41,640 nucleotides of DNA. It comes from UMGS1696 sp045643285. GTDB taxonomy: Bacteria > Bacillota > Clostridia > Oscillospirales > CAG-272. The stretch's first letter is position 1; the number at the start of each line of letters is the position of its first letter. Location of the stretch: contig JAZUKN010000087.1 of NCBI GenBank assembly GCA_045643285.1, positions 1 through 41,640 of the forward strand, in the 5' to 3' direction. Under the pieces are notes generated by a model. The model was not told where the DNA came from, searched no databases, and saw nothing but the letters and a program-made list of their open reading frames with translations. Made by a program: the position numbers and the translations under genes. Shown piece by piece: positions 7,910-17,093 of the stretch.

Positions 7910-8848
7910 ATGACTGAAACAAAAATAAAGCGCACCGAGAAACCGGAACGCGCCGTGATAAAAAAAGAACATCATCGCCGAAGTCGGCAGGAGCAGAGAG
8001 AAAGGGCAGTGACCTCACTCTATATGCTCCCGTCAATTCTCGGCGTTCTCGTGTTTTTCGTGCTTCCGTTCTTTGTTGTCATCTACTATTCGCTGATCGA
8101 CAGCGTGAACGATCCGAATTTCGTCGGACTTGAAAATTTCGCGCGGCTTTTCCGCAACTCCGCGTTTCTTCTTGCACTGAAGAATACCGGAATCTTCTCG
8201 GCGATAGCAGTACCGCTTGTCGTTGTGATACCGCTTCTGCTTGCGATGCTCCTTGAATCCGAGCTTCCGGCAAAAAGCGTGTTCCGCACGGTCTTTCTCT
8301 CTCCGATGATCGTGCCTGCCGCATCCGTTATCCTTATCTGGCAGATGCTCTTCGACTATAACGGCGCGATAAACGATATCACCGCCATTTTCGGTGCAGG
8401 AAAGATCGAATGGCTCAAATCCGACTACGGCATTCTCGTTGTAGTTCTGCTCTTCCTTTGGAAGAACATCGGCTATAATATGATAATGTTCATGTCCGCG
8501 CTCTCCGCAGTGCCGAAGGATATTCTCGAAGTCGCAACGCTCGACGGATGCAACAGCGTACAACGGTTCTTCAAGATCAAGCTCCGCTATCTCGTCTCGT
8601 CACTGTCGTTCGTCACGATAATGTCGCTTATCAACTCCTTCAAGGTGTTCCGAGAGGTGTATCTGCTGACGGGCAACTACCCGTATGACTCAATGTACAC
8701 CTTGCAGCATTTTATGAACAATACATTTGCAAACTACGACTATCAGAAGCTCTCAAGCGCCGCCGTTGTGCTGTGCCTCATAATGATAGTTATAATATCT
8801 GTTCTTCTCTTTGTTGACAGTAAAGCAGGGGAGGGGATCGAAGAATGA
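7910..8848 (+). CDS. Sugar-type ABC transporter permease (MalF/UgpA-like)
   Basis: A 312-residue inner-membrane permease of the binding-protein-dependent CUT1 type. A basic cytoplasmic tail (residues 1-38) precedes about six TMs, the first near LYMLPSILGVLVFFVLPFFVV. The EAA loop that docks the ATPase is at EVATLDGCNSVQRFFKIKL. It overlaps the second permease gene by 4 nt (ATGA), so the two form a heterodimer. The family usually imports oligosaccharides or glycerol-3-phosphate. The unusual point is the company: a HlyD-like adaptor and a MacB-like ectodomain protein follow in the same operon, and no ATPase gene is present; a shared MsmK/UgpC-type ATPase elsewhere is the likely solution. Confidence 0.9.
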   Translation: MTETKIKRTEKPERAVIKKEHHRRSRQEQRERAVTSLYMLPSILGVLVFFVLPFFVVIYYSLIDSVNDPNFVGLENFARLFRNSAFLLALKNTGIFSAIAVPLVVVIPLLLAMLLESELPAKSVFRTVFLSPMIVPAASVILIWQMLFDYNGAINDITAIFGAGKIEWLKSDYGILVVVLLFLWKNIGYNMIMFMSALSAVPKDILEVATLDGCNSVQRFFKIKLRYLVSSLSFVTIMSLINSFKVFREVYLLTGNYPYDSMYTLQHFMNNTFANYDYQKLSSAAVVLCLIMIVIISVLLFVDSKAGEGIEE

Positions 8849-9795
8849 ACGGCGACATCACACTCCGCGAGGACATGTTCCCCGTAAAGAAGAAAAAGAA
8901 ACCGAAGGCAAAACGGATACTCTTCGTCGCGTTTTCTCTTATCGTGCTGATAACCTTTGCCGTGCTGTTTTTGTTGCCGACTGTGTTCACATTCACGAAC
9001 TCGTTTATGTCGACTACCGAAATATCGGCAAACTACGGCAAGATTTTCACGGGACTCGGCGTGTCGGGCGACGGCGGTCACGTCTTCATTAACGAAAAGA
9101 TCAATATGCAGCTCATCCCGACAAAGGTCAGCTTCACGCAGTATTCGACGGTGCTTCTCAAATCCCCCGATTACCTTGTGAAGTTCTGGAACTCCGTCAT
9201 ATATGTGCTTCCGATAGTTGTTTTCCAGCTTATACTGTCGGCAGGCGCGGCGTATGCGTTCGCAAGAGTCGAGACGAAGTTTCGCAGTATCGTGTTCTTC
9301 ACGTACATTATTCTGATGCTTATGCCGTATCAGGTAACGCTCGTGCCGAACTTCCTCGTTATAAGCAAACTGAACCTGCTTGATACACGCTGGTCGATAA
9401 TACTTCCGGGGATATTCTCACCGTTTGCGGTGTTTATCCTCACAAAGTACATGAAACGCCTGCCTAAAGCGATGATAGAAGCCGCACAGCTCGACGGCGC
9501 GGGAGAATGGCAGATATTCTGGAGGATCTTCATTCCGATGTGCCGCGCCACACTGTTCTCGGTCGGCATACTTGTGTTCATCGACTATTGGAACATGGTA
9601 GAACAGCCGCTTGTACTGCTCACCAATACCGACCTGTACCCCTTGTCTGTTTTCCTCTCGAAGATAAACGAATCCGATACAGGCGTTGCGCTTGCGATAG
9701 CCGTCATATATATGGTTCCGCCGGTGCTTCTGTTCCTCTACAGTGAAGATTATCTCGTCGACGGAATATCGTATTCCGCGTCGGTCAAAGGCTAA
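8845..9795 (+). CDS. Sugar-type ABC transporter permease (MalG/UgpE-like)
   Basis: A 316-residue partner permease. TM1 is at about residues 30-52. An external loop of about 60 residues follows (rich in T/S/G and containing NEKINMQLIPTKVSFTQYSTVLL, typical of MalG-type proteins), then five more TMs. The EAA motif is EAAQLDGAGEWQIFWRIFIP, a near-perfect match to the ATPase-docking consensus. Translation is coupled to the preceding permease through the ATGA overlap. The HlyD-like gene follows after 37 nt with its own ribosome-binding site. Substrate cannot be deduced. Confidence 0.9.
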   Translation: MNGDITLREDMFPVKKKKKPKAKRILFVAFSLIVLITFAVLFLLPTVFTFTNSFMSTTEISANYGKIFTGLGVSGDGGHVFINEKINMQLIPTKVSFTQYSTVLLKSPDYLVKFWNSVIYVLPIVVFQLILSAGAAYAFARVETKFRSIVFFTYIILMLMPYQVTLVPNFLVISKLNLLDTRWSIILPGIFSPFAVFILTKYMKRLPKAMIEAAQLDGAGEWQIFWRIFIPMCRATLFSVGILVFIDYWNMVEQPLVLLTNTDLYPLSVFLSKINESDTGVALAIAVIYMVPPVLLFLYSEDYLVDGISYSASVKG

Positions 9796-9832
9796 GTGAA
9801 ACCTGAAAAGATATAATACGGGAGACTATGAA

Positions 9833-11782
9833 ATGAATAACGAAAATACCGCAAAAAAAAGAGGCTGGATAAAGAACGTCGCAATAATTTTTCTCCTTAT
9901 CCTCCTGCTTCTTACATTTTTCTCAAATACAATAATGACATATTCGCTTCCGGAGGTGTCGGCGCAGTACGGTCAGTATTCGTCGCTCTCTACCTCTGTC
10001 AGCCTGACGGGTAACGTCAAAGCGAACGAAAGCTATAAAGTCATCTACGAGCCGAAGACGGACGACGGAATGATACAGACGAGAAAAGTCCGCTCCGTTT
10101 ACGTCAGAGAGGGCGACTACGTCGAAAAAGATCAGGTCATCATCGCACTTGAGGGTGGTCAAAGCACGGAACTCAGCAGCCTTGAAGAGCAGTATAACTC
10201 GCTGAAGAGGCAGTACGCGCTCGACCTCGCCGATGATAATGTGACATATCTCCGCAATTCTCAGACTCTTGAGGCCGCACAGACGCGCTACGACGACGCA
10301 AAAACGTCTTACGATAAGCTGAAAGCGCAGTACGATAAGCTGATGAAGGATTCGCCCGACACAGCCGAAAAAGCTGATGAGATCGCCGCAAAGCGTAAGG
10401 AGCTGTCTGCAAAGGTCACCGCTCTTGAAGAACAGATTTCAAAGCTCAATATGAAGATCGAGAACGCAAAGGCAGGTGCAGAGGGAGCGGAAGGCTCTCT
10501 CGCAGAAATGGAGATGAAATTTGCCGAACTCGAATCCGATTATAAAGACGCAAAGGAATACGAAAAGCGGATCGGTGAACAAGTCTCCGCACTTTCGGCA
10601 AAGGTCAAGAAGATGAGAGAGGCGAAAGGGCTTACCGATACCATACAGTCTCTCGAAGAGGCGAACGCATCGCTCTACGCATCATTTGAGACGAACATCG
10701 CCGAGATCATGAAAAATAACGAGCAGATCGCCGAATGTGAGAAGAAACTCAGTATAATCGGCTCGGATAAGGTCACTGAGATCGAAATGTTTCAGGCAGA
10801 ACACGACCTCGAAGAACTGAACGACGAATACGCTGACGCAACGACTGAACTCGGCGAGATCACGCCTATCTACGAGAGCGCAAAAGCAAATATCGAAGCG
10901 GCGCGTAAGGCGTTCGAGTCGGCAGGCGAGCTTGAAATTCTGAAAGCACAGCTTGACGGAGCCGAAAAAGAGCTTGAAGCGGCAAAAAAAGAGCTTGAAG
11001 AAAACGCAGATCTCGAAACACTCAAAGCAGAACTGAAATCCGCCGAAAACGAAATGAAAGACGCAAAGACCGACCTTGACATCACAAAAAATGAGCAGTA
11101 TAAGAGCAATCTTTCGTCTTCAAATAACAGAGCGGATCAGAAAAAACAGCTTGATGAGCTTGAAGCAAAGATAAAATCCTACGGTGAAGCACCCGAAACG
11201 CTCAGCGTGACTGCTCCTATCGCCGGAAGGATCGTGTCACTTTACGTCGTACCCGGAGAGAGCGTGTCGAGCGGACTTACCGTAGCCGATCTCGAGATCG
11301 CAGACAAGGGATACTCCTGCGAAGTAACAGTCTCTACCGAAGAAGCGCGGAAGATACAGGTCGGCTCGCCCGTCACCGTGTCGAACTCGTGGTGGTACTC
11401 GAACATTGAAGCGTCGATAACGCAGATCCGCTCCGATCCGCAGAGCCAGGGCAAGAATAAGATAGTTATATTTGAAATAAAGGGCGACGTTTACGAGGGA
11501 CAGCAGCTCACACTGTCTGTCGGCGACAGAAGCTCGTCGTACGATAACGTGTTCCCGAACTCCGCTATCCGCCAGGACAGCGAGGGAAGCTACGTTCTCA
11601 CGGTCGAATCGAAGAAAACGCCGCTCGGCATAAGATATAAGGCTCACAGAGTGAATATCGAGGTCGTCGCGTCTGACAGCACGAAGACGTCCGTATCCGG
11701 ACTTCTCGGCGGCGAATTTGTCATAACAAATTCCGAAAAGCCGATCAGCGACGGTCAGATGATCCGTCTCGCTGACGAATGA
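9833..11782 (+). CDS. HlyD/MacA-like membrane-fusion adaptor with very long coiled coil
   Basis: A 649-residue protein anchored by one N-terminal TM (about residues 13-33). Residues about 50-105 form the first half of a biotinyl/lipoyl-like domain (VRSVYVREGDYVEKDQVIIALEGG). Residues about 110-455 are almost entirely Ala/Glu/Lys heptad coiled coil. Residues about 460-490 form the second lipoyl half (TAPIAGRIVSLYVVPGESVSSG), followed by a beta-barrel region to the end. This is the classic order of membrane-fusion proteins such as HlyD, MacA and YknX, but the hairpin is far longer than in MacA. In a monoderm cell it would project into or through the wall. Being cotranscribed with importer-type permeases and a solute-binding protein is unexpected. 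Confidence 0.85.
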   Translation: MNNENTAKKRGWIKNVAIIFLLILLLLTFFSNTIMTYSLPEVSAQYGQYSSLSTSVSLTGNVKANESYKVIYEPKTDDGMIQTRKVRSVYVREGDYVEKDQVIIALEGGQSTELSSLEEQYNSLKRQYALDLADDNVTYLRNSQTLEAAQTRYDDAKTSYDKLKAQYDKLMKDSPDTAEKADEIAAKRKELSAKVTALEEQISKLNMKIENAKAGAEGAEGSLAEMEMKFAELESDYKDAKEYEKRIGEQVSALSAKVKKMREAKGLTDTIQSLEEANASLYASFETNIAEIMKNNEQIAECEKKLSIIGSDKVTEIEMFQAEHDLEELNDEYADATTELGEITPIYESAKANIEAARKAFESAGELEILKAQLDGAEKELEAAKKELEENADLETLKAELKSAENEMKDAKTDLDITKNEQYKSNLSSSNNRADQKKQLDELEAKIKSYGEAPETLSVTAPIAGRIVSLYVVPGESVSSGLTVADLEIADKGYSCEVTVSTEEARKIQVGSPVTVSNSWWYSNIEASITQIRSDPQSQGKNKIVIFEIKGDVYEGQQLTLSVGDRSSSYDNVFPNSAIRQDSEGSYVLTVESKKTPLGIRYKAHRVNIEVVASDSTKTSVSGLLGGEFVITNSEKPISDGQMIRLADE

Positions 11783-11798
11783 TGCAACGGTAACCGAT

Positions 11799-12845
11799 AT
11801 GAGCGAAAAAGTCAACAAAAAAACACTCAAAGCCGCCGCCGTCACTGCGATAGTGCTTGTCTTCGCACTTACCGTAGTAGGAGTGATCGAGCTTGTCGTC
11901 GGCGGAAAGCGCGACTCGCTTGATTATCTTAAAGCAGGTAAGCGGTGGTCGTCGGACGGCTCACCTTACGCGGTGATCGCCGCATATACGGACGACGACA
12001 ACGGATTTGATGAAAGCACTCTCGGAATGTGGGAGCATTCAATGGAATCCGCACTCACGGAAGCGGCTGTCTCGTCAGTCGGCGGACGACGCTGGGCTTA
12101 CGCGGCATCGTTTGAAACGGAGCTGACCGTCTCGGCGAAAAAAACGACGACTGCACTTGTCACAGTCGCGGTCGGCGATTTCTTCACGTTCCACACCTAT
12201 GATTTCGTCTTCGGCTCGGGATTCCTTAACGATATGTCGAATCCCATGGGAGTTGTGCTTGACGAAGACCTCGCGTGGAAGCTGTTCGGCGCGACGAACG
12301 TTGTCGGCATGACGTTTACTGCCGGCGGAGAAGAGTACACCGTCTCGGGCGTATATAAACCCGAAAAGACGGGAGGCGCATACGGCTACACCTACGGCAA
12401 ACGTCCGAGAATGATAATGAGCGGCAGAGGCTACGCAAAGATAGGGCAGTGCTCCTATACGACATACGAAGCCGTACTTCCGAATCCCGTCAAATCGTTC
12501 GCAAAAAATATCTTCGACAACGTTATCAGACTGAACGAAGACAAAAGCGACATAATCGAAGCAACAAAACGGTTTTCACTTGAAAACAGATTCTCGAATA
12601 TGAAGAAACTAACATATTCGTGGATCAACATAAATACGCTTGAGTACCCGTACTGGGAGAACGAAGCAAGAGTCAGCGACTACAGATGCGCGCGGCTGAT
12701 GATATTTGAGATCATCTTCGCGTCTGTTGCGGGAGCGGCACTCATCGCGTCGATCGTCCTTGTCGTGGTTTCAGGATATACACCGGTCGCGTCGGTGAAA
12801 AATCTATTCGGAAAAGCCGCGCGGCATAAGAAAACGAAACAATAA
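11799..12845 (+). CDS. Two-TM membrane protein with MacB-periplasmic-core-like ectodomain
   Basis: A 348-residue protein with one TM near residues 10-33, a large extracellular domain and a second TM near residues 305-328, then a short basic tail. The ectodomain contains VAVGDFFTFHTYDFVFGSGF...GVVLDEDLAWKLFGATNVVGMTF...EYTVSGVYKP, which fits the MacB periplasmic core domain (full-length MacB permeases read ...vvl.e.lA.klFG...vG..v...g..ytVvGV). Full MacB permeases have four TMs and the FtsX permease domain; here only the ectodomain bounded by two helices remains. It lies 16 nt after the adaptor gene, so it probably binds that adaptor. Family assignment is by motif reading, without a profile search. 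Confidence 0.65.
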   Translation: MSEKVNKKTLKAAAVTAIVLVFALTVVGVIELVVGGKRDSLDYLKAGKRWSSDGSPYAVIAAYTDDDNGFDESTLGMWEHSMESALTEAAVSSVGGRRWAYAASFETELTVSAKKTTTALVTVAVGDFFTFHTYDFVFGSGFLNDMSNPMGVVLDEDLAWKLFGATNVVGMTFTAGGEEYTVSGVYKPEKTGGAYGYTYGKRPRMIMSGRGYAKIGQCSYTTYEAVLPNPVKSFAKNIFDNVIRLNEDKSDIIEATKRFSLENRFSNMKKLTYSWININTLEYPYWENEARVSDYRCARLMIFEIIFASVAGAALIASIVLVVVSGYTPVASVKNLFGKAARHKKTKQ

Positions 12846-12857
12846 ACTGAAAGAGGT

Positions 12858-15626
12858 ATGAAAATGACAGTAAAAAAGACAGTCTCACTCATTCTCGCGC
12901 TGGTTATGGTACTTTCCTGCGCGGCAATCTTTTCGTCATGCTCGAAGAAAATCGACGGCACGGACATATCAAAACTGAAGAAAACAAAAAGAGAACACGT
13001 TTACTCGGAACAGCTTCTCGAAAACTGCGAGATCCCGGGGTACGTAAGTAACATATTCGCATCAGACGACGCTATCGTCATGACATACGACAGAACATAT
13101 ACCTTAGTCATGAACGAAAACGGCGAGGAAATCGAACGGTTCGAGGGTTACTACTATAACTATAACCCCGGCGATTTTTCGATAGACGGACCGGTGCTGT
13201 ATGACGACATAGTTTACTCCGAGGCAGCATCATCTTCGGTCACCGTAACAAATGGTACTGAAGAAACTGTCGCTCCTGCCGATATTTCGGACGAAGAAGC
13301 ACAGGCACCGATGACCGAAGAGCAAATTGAAGAGCCTGTTGCGTCAGTTGATATTGACATTGCTCCTGCTATTCCCGAACCGGAACCGAAGGAAGAATAC
13401 AAGCCGGAAGGTGAACCCGACGAATTCGGCGTGATCATCGACGAGAACTATAACATCTGGGTGCCGGACGGAATGTGGTGCAATTATCTATCAGAGCAGG
13501 TCATCTCCCGTGCGCCGCTTGACGGAGGAGAAGCAACTGAAGTTGTTATAGACAACAAAACTCTTCCCGAAGAGCTCGCGGACGGCTGGATGAACGGTCT
13601 TTTCATGGGTGCAGACGGAACAGTCAAAGTGCTCTATAACGTCGGAAAATACGACGAGGAAACGTTCATATACACAAACGAATATTACATCCTCACCGTT
13701 GATATGACGACCGGCGCACTCTCCGATATGAAGTGCCTCAACGACTGCTACGCGAGCGCAGGCATCAATCCCGAAGACGCATATATAAACAATATCGTTA
13801 TGCTCTCCGACGGAAACTACTACTTCAACGTAAACAGCGGCTCTATCTACGTCGTTGACGGGGATATGAAGCTCGTCAAAAAGATAGAGCTTGGAGAGGG
13901 CTACATCAACAGCATGAACGCAGTCGGCGACACACTGTTCGTCGGTATGTACGACGTGAACTGGACAAAGATGAGCTTCTATACCATTGTAAACGGCCAG
14001 GTAACACCGATCGAGAGCGACGACAAGCTCTCCGATATGATGTACAGCACTGTAGGCGGCTACGGTACAAAGGTGTTCTTCCGCAAAGACACGGGAGTCG
14101 CATATTTCGACACCGCTACAGGTGAAACGGGCGAGGAACTGAACTTCATCAACTCCGACATCGACTACACGAATCTTTCAAACCTCACTCTTATCGGAGA
14201 GGGCAAATTCCTTAAGTCCTCGACTGACTGGTCAGTCGGCGACGGCAAAACTACCGTTTCGATCCTCACAAAAGTGCCGGACGAAGAGATAAAGGAAGAA
14301 GTCATCCTCACCGTCGGTTCTATCTACGGCGATTATAGCCTCATCAAAGCAATTATGGCGTATAATAAACAGAGCGACGGCGTCAGAATCACCGTAAAGA
14401 CATACGACAGCTACAACAATCAGGAAAACGAATGGACGGGCGCGCGCACACAGCTCAATAACGAGATCGTGACAGGCGCACTTCCGGACATCGTAATGCT
14501 TGACTATTCGCTTCCCGTACAGTCGTACTTCCAGAAAGGCGTGTTCGTCGACCTCAATAAATACATCGACAGCGAGGAATACGGCATCGACAGAACAAAA
14601 TATTACGACAACATCTTCCGCGCAAACGAAATAAACGGCAGAATGTACTCGATGATCGTATCGTACTATGTCAATACACTCGCCGCAAAGCCGAAATTCG
14701 TCGGAAACGAAAAGGGCTGGACGTTCGACGAATTTATGAACGCCGTCAAGAATATGCCTGAGGGAATGGATGCGTTCTTCGGTTCGGGCAGAAATGAAGT
14801 ATTTGAGAGCGTTGTCAATATGGGCATGAGCGGACTTGTCGACTGGGAAACAGGCAACACGAAGTTCGACACGCAGGCGTTCAGAGACTTCATCACATAT
14901 CTGAAAGACGTTCCCGAAATGGGGATCTGGGAAGCGTTCTACGATGAAATGGAAAAGGGCGGCGACGAATACATCTACGACGAAGCAAAGGACAGAGAGA
15001 TCAGCGAAAACATGGCTCTCCGCTTCTGGAACGACAAATCCCTCTTTGATAACGTATCTCTTTACGCGGTTGAATCCATATCTTATCCTTACCGTGAATT
15101 CGGCTCAAGAGACATTACGTTCATCGGTCTTCCGACGGACGACGAAACCTCAAACGGCGCTGTAATTCAGCCGGAAGCAGAATTTGCGATCAGCGCAAAG
15201 ACCGAAGCAAAGCTCCAGGCATGGGATTTCATCAAATTCTATCTTGAAACATACGATCCCGGCTACGGACTTTCCGTATCCAAAGAAAACGTCCGCAAGC
15301 AGGCAGACACCGCCCTTGAGAACGCAAAGAGAGAGCAGCAGTATATAGGCAGCTATGTCAACGACTACGAATGGCTGAAACAGATGGGATACTCCGAAGA
15401 CTATATCAACTTCCAGATCAACTCGAACGTAACTCTTGACGAAGAAATGGTCGAAACATTCTTCGACATCCTTGAAAACGTAAAGACTGTACTCAGAACG
15501 GACGAGGAGCTTGTCGATATAATCAACGAAGAGCTTTCGGGCTTCTACGCAGGCACAAAGAGCGCGGAAGACACATCGAAAGTCATCGCAAGCCGCGCAA
15601 GAACGCTCATAGCTACGAAGTCGTAA
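12858..15626 (+). CDS. Large solute-binding lipoprotein with N-terminal propeller-like extension
   Basis: A 922-residue exported lipoprotein; candidate lipidation cysteines are in VLSC or FSSC within residues 18-28. Residues about 30-480 are not a normal solute-binding domain. They contain repeated short beta-strand segments with 'DG...Y...V' turns suggestive of a beta-propeller, interrupted at about 115-190 by an acidic Pro/Glu/Ala-rich linker. Residues about 485-922 form a family-1 extracellular solute-binding fold (ILTVGSIYGDYSLIKAIMAYNKQ, GALPDIVMLD, FVDLNKYI, WDFIKFYLE). It is the likely ligand receptor for the two upstream permeases and ends the operon. Typical binding proteins have about 420-550 residues, so the N-terminal half is an added module of unknown function. 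Confidence 0.82.
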   Translation: MKMTVKKTVSLILALVMVLSCAAIFSSCSKKIDGTDISKLKKTKREHVYSEQLLENCEIPGYVSNIFASDDAIVMTYDRTYTLVMNENGEEIERFEGYYYNYNPGDFSIDGPVLYDDIVYSEAASSSVTVTNGTEETVAPADISDEEAQAPMTEEQIEEPVASVDIDIAPAIPEPEPKEEYKPEGEPDEFGVIIDENYNIWVPDGMWCNYLSEQVISRAPLDGGEATEVVIDNKTLPEELADGWMNGLFMGADGTVKVLYNVGKYDEETFIYTNEYYILTVDMTTGALSDMKCLNDCYASAGINPEDAYINNIVMLSDGNYYFNVNSGSIYVVDGDMKLVKKIELGEGYINSMNAVGDTLFVGMYDVNWTKMSFYTIVNGQVTPIESDDKLSDMMYSTVGGYGTKVFFRKDTGVAYFDTATGETGEELNFINSDIDYTNLSNLTLIGEGKFLKSSTDWSVGDGKTTVSILTKVPDEEIKEEVILTVGSIYGDYSLIKAIMAYNKQSDGVRITVKTYDSYNNQENEWTGARTQLNNEIVTGALPDIVMLDYSLPVQSYFQKGVFVDLNKYIDSEEYGIDRTKYYDNIFRANEINGRMYSMIVSYYVNTLAAKPKFVGNEKGWTFDEFMNAVKNMPEGMDAFFGSGRNEVFESVVNMGMSGLVDWETGNTKFDTQAFRDFITYLKDVPEMGIWEAFYDEMEKGGDEYIYDEAKDREISENMALRFWNDKSLFDNVSLYAVESISYPYREFGSRDITFIGLPTDDETSNGAVIQPEAEFAISAKTEAKLQAWDFIKFYLETYDPGYGLSVSKENVRKQADTALENAKREQQYIGSYVNDYEWLKQMGYSEDYINFQINSNVTLDEEMVETFFDILENVKTVLRTDEELVDIINEELSGFYAGTKSAEDTSKVIASRARTLIATKS

Positions 15627-15642
15627 AAATCATAGACACAAT

Positions 15643-15675
15643 AAAACCTCACGAAAAAAACGTGAGGTTTTTTGT
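15643..15675. terminator. Bidirectional terminator between convergent genes
   Basis: AAAACCTCACG (15643-15653) pairs with CGTGAGGTTTT (15661-15671) around a 7-A loop. T-rich tails occur on both strands, so it can end both the plus-strand operon and the minus-strand bgl operon. Confidence 0.9.
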
Positions 15676-15676
15676 T

Positions 15677-17092
15677 TTAGTTATCAAACAAACACTTTCC
15701 GCGAGTCCGTATTATCTCCTTGTAGCGGTAGAACGACTTTTTTCTGGATCTGTTCATCGTGCCGCGTCCGCTGTCGTCGAGATCGACGTAGATCAGCCCG
15801 TACCGCTTCCGCATTTCGGCAGTCGAGGCGGAAACAATGTCGAGCGGCGCCCACATCGTGTATCCGAAAACGTCAACGCCGTCGCCGAGCGCACCGAGCA
15901 CCGAGCGGAGATGCTCTTCGAGATAGTCGCTTCTGTAGCTGTCGTCTACTGAGATACTGCCGCCGAGTTCTATCGGCTCGTCAACTGCGCCAAGCCCGTT
16001 TTCCGCGATGAAAAGCGGGATCCTGTAGCGGTCGTAAAGCCGATTCAGTGTGTATCTCAGCCCGAGCGCGTCTATCTGCCAGCCCCAGTCGGACGAGTGC
16101 AGATAAGGATTCACAAGTCCGCGCGAGATGTTGCCGCCTGTGTGGGGAGTGTCGCCGCCGTCAACCGCCTCGCATACCGACGAATAATAGCTGAAAGACA
16201 CGAAATCAACCGTATTTTTTAGTATTTCTTCGTCTCCCGGGATTATGTCAGGTTCGATCCCGTGTTCGGCGAAATAATTCCGTAAATACTCGGGATACCG
16301 CCCGAAGACCTGCACGTCTGAGAACGCATACGTCTCGCGGTCGCGCATATACGCCGCAAGAACATCCTCCGGCTTCGGCGTGAGAGGGTAGACTGTCACA
16401 CCGAGCACCATACAGCCGATCTTCGCGTCGGGGATTATCTCGTGGCATAGCTTTACCGCCGCCGCAGACGCGACAAGCTGATAGTGCATCGCATTGTACA
16501 GATCATTTTCGCTGAGTTCCTCTTTCGGCGTCATAATAGCACCGGCCATGAAAGGCGCGTGGGGAAGTGCGTTTATCTCGTTGAACGTCAACCATAGTTT
16601 CACTCTGTCGCCGTACCGACGGAACACTGTCTCCGCGTATTTCGTGAAGAAACCTATAGTCCGCCTGTTGCACCAGCCGTTGTACTTTTTCGCAATATTC
16701 ATCGGTGTTTCGTAGTGCGAAAGCGTCACGAGCGGCTTTATTCCGTGAGAAATAAGCTCGTCGAACAGCGAATCGTAGAACCTTAGCCCCTCTTCGTTCG
16801 GCTCGTCGTCGTCACCGTTCGGATAGATGCGCGACCACGCTATAGACACACGCAGTACGTTGAATCCGCACTCCGAAAAGAGAGCAATATCGTTCTTGTA
16901 GCGGTGATAAAAGTCGATTCCGCGCAGTTTGAGATTGTCGGAAGTCGGCTCGTCCGTCCGCTTTCCGCGCAGACCGTGCGGCAAAACATCCTGTACCGAC
17001 AGCCCTTTTCCGCCCTCATTGTACGCACCCTCGCACTGATTAGCCGCCAGCGCACCGCCGATCAGAAAATTTTCGGGAAATTCTTTCACCAT
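15677..17092 (-). CDS. bglA: 6-phospho-beta-glucosidase, glycoside hydrolase family 1
   Basis: A 471-residue cytoplasmic GH1 enzyme that splits phosphorylated beta-glucosides (cellobiose, salicin or arbutin phosphates) delivered by the PTS. The acid/base glutamate is E172 in TFNEINA and the nucleophile is E364 in FIAENGLG. The N-terminal GGALAANQCEGAYNEGGKG and the C-terminal MWAPLDIVSASTAEMRKRYGLIYVD...GTMNRSRKKSFYRYKEII are typical of the 6-phospho-beta-glucosidase branch. It starts 1 nt after the stop of the PTS transporter gene, so the two form one transport-hydrolysis operon. The symbol is by family; the exact aryl- or cellobiose preference is unknown. Confidence 0.93.
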   Translation of the reverse strand: MVKEFPENFLIGGALAANQCEGAYNEGGKGLSVQDVLPHGLRGKRTDEPTSDNLKLRGIDFYHRYKNDIALFSECGFNVLRVSIAWSRIYPNGDDDEPNEEGLRFYDSLFDELISHGIKPLVTLSHYETPMNIAKKYNGWCNRRTIGFFTKYAETVFRRYGDRVKLWLTFNEINALPHAPFMAGAIMTPKEELSENDLYNAMHYQLVASAAAVKLCHEIIPDAKIGCMVLGVTVYPLTPKPEDVLAAYMRDRETYAFSDVQVFGRYPEYLRNYFAEHGIEPDIIPGDEEILKNTVDFVSFSYYSSVCEAVDGGDTPHTGGNISRGLVNPYLHSSDWGWQIDALGLRYTLNRLYDRYRIPLFIAENGLGAVDEPIELGGSISVDDSYRSDYLEEHLRSVLGALGDGVDVFGYTMWAPLDIVSASTAEMRKRYGLIYVDLDDSGRGTMNRSRKKSFYRYKEIIRTRGKCLFDN

Positions 17093-17093
17093 A

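Noticed and set aside
8033..8563. 176-codon minus-strand frame
   Set aside because: Lies entirely inside the first permease gene; no start signals.
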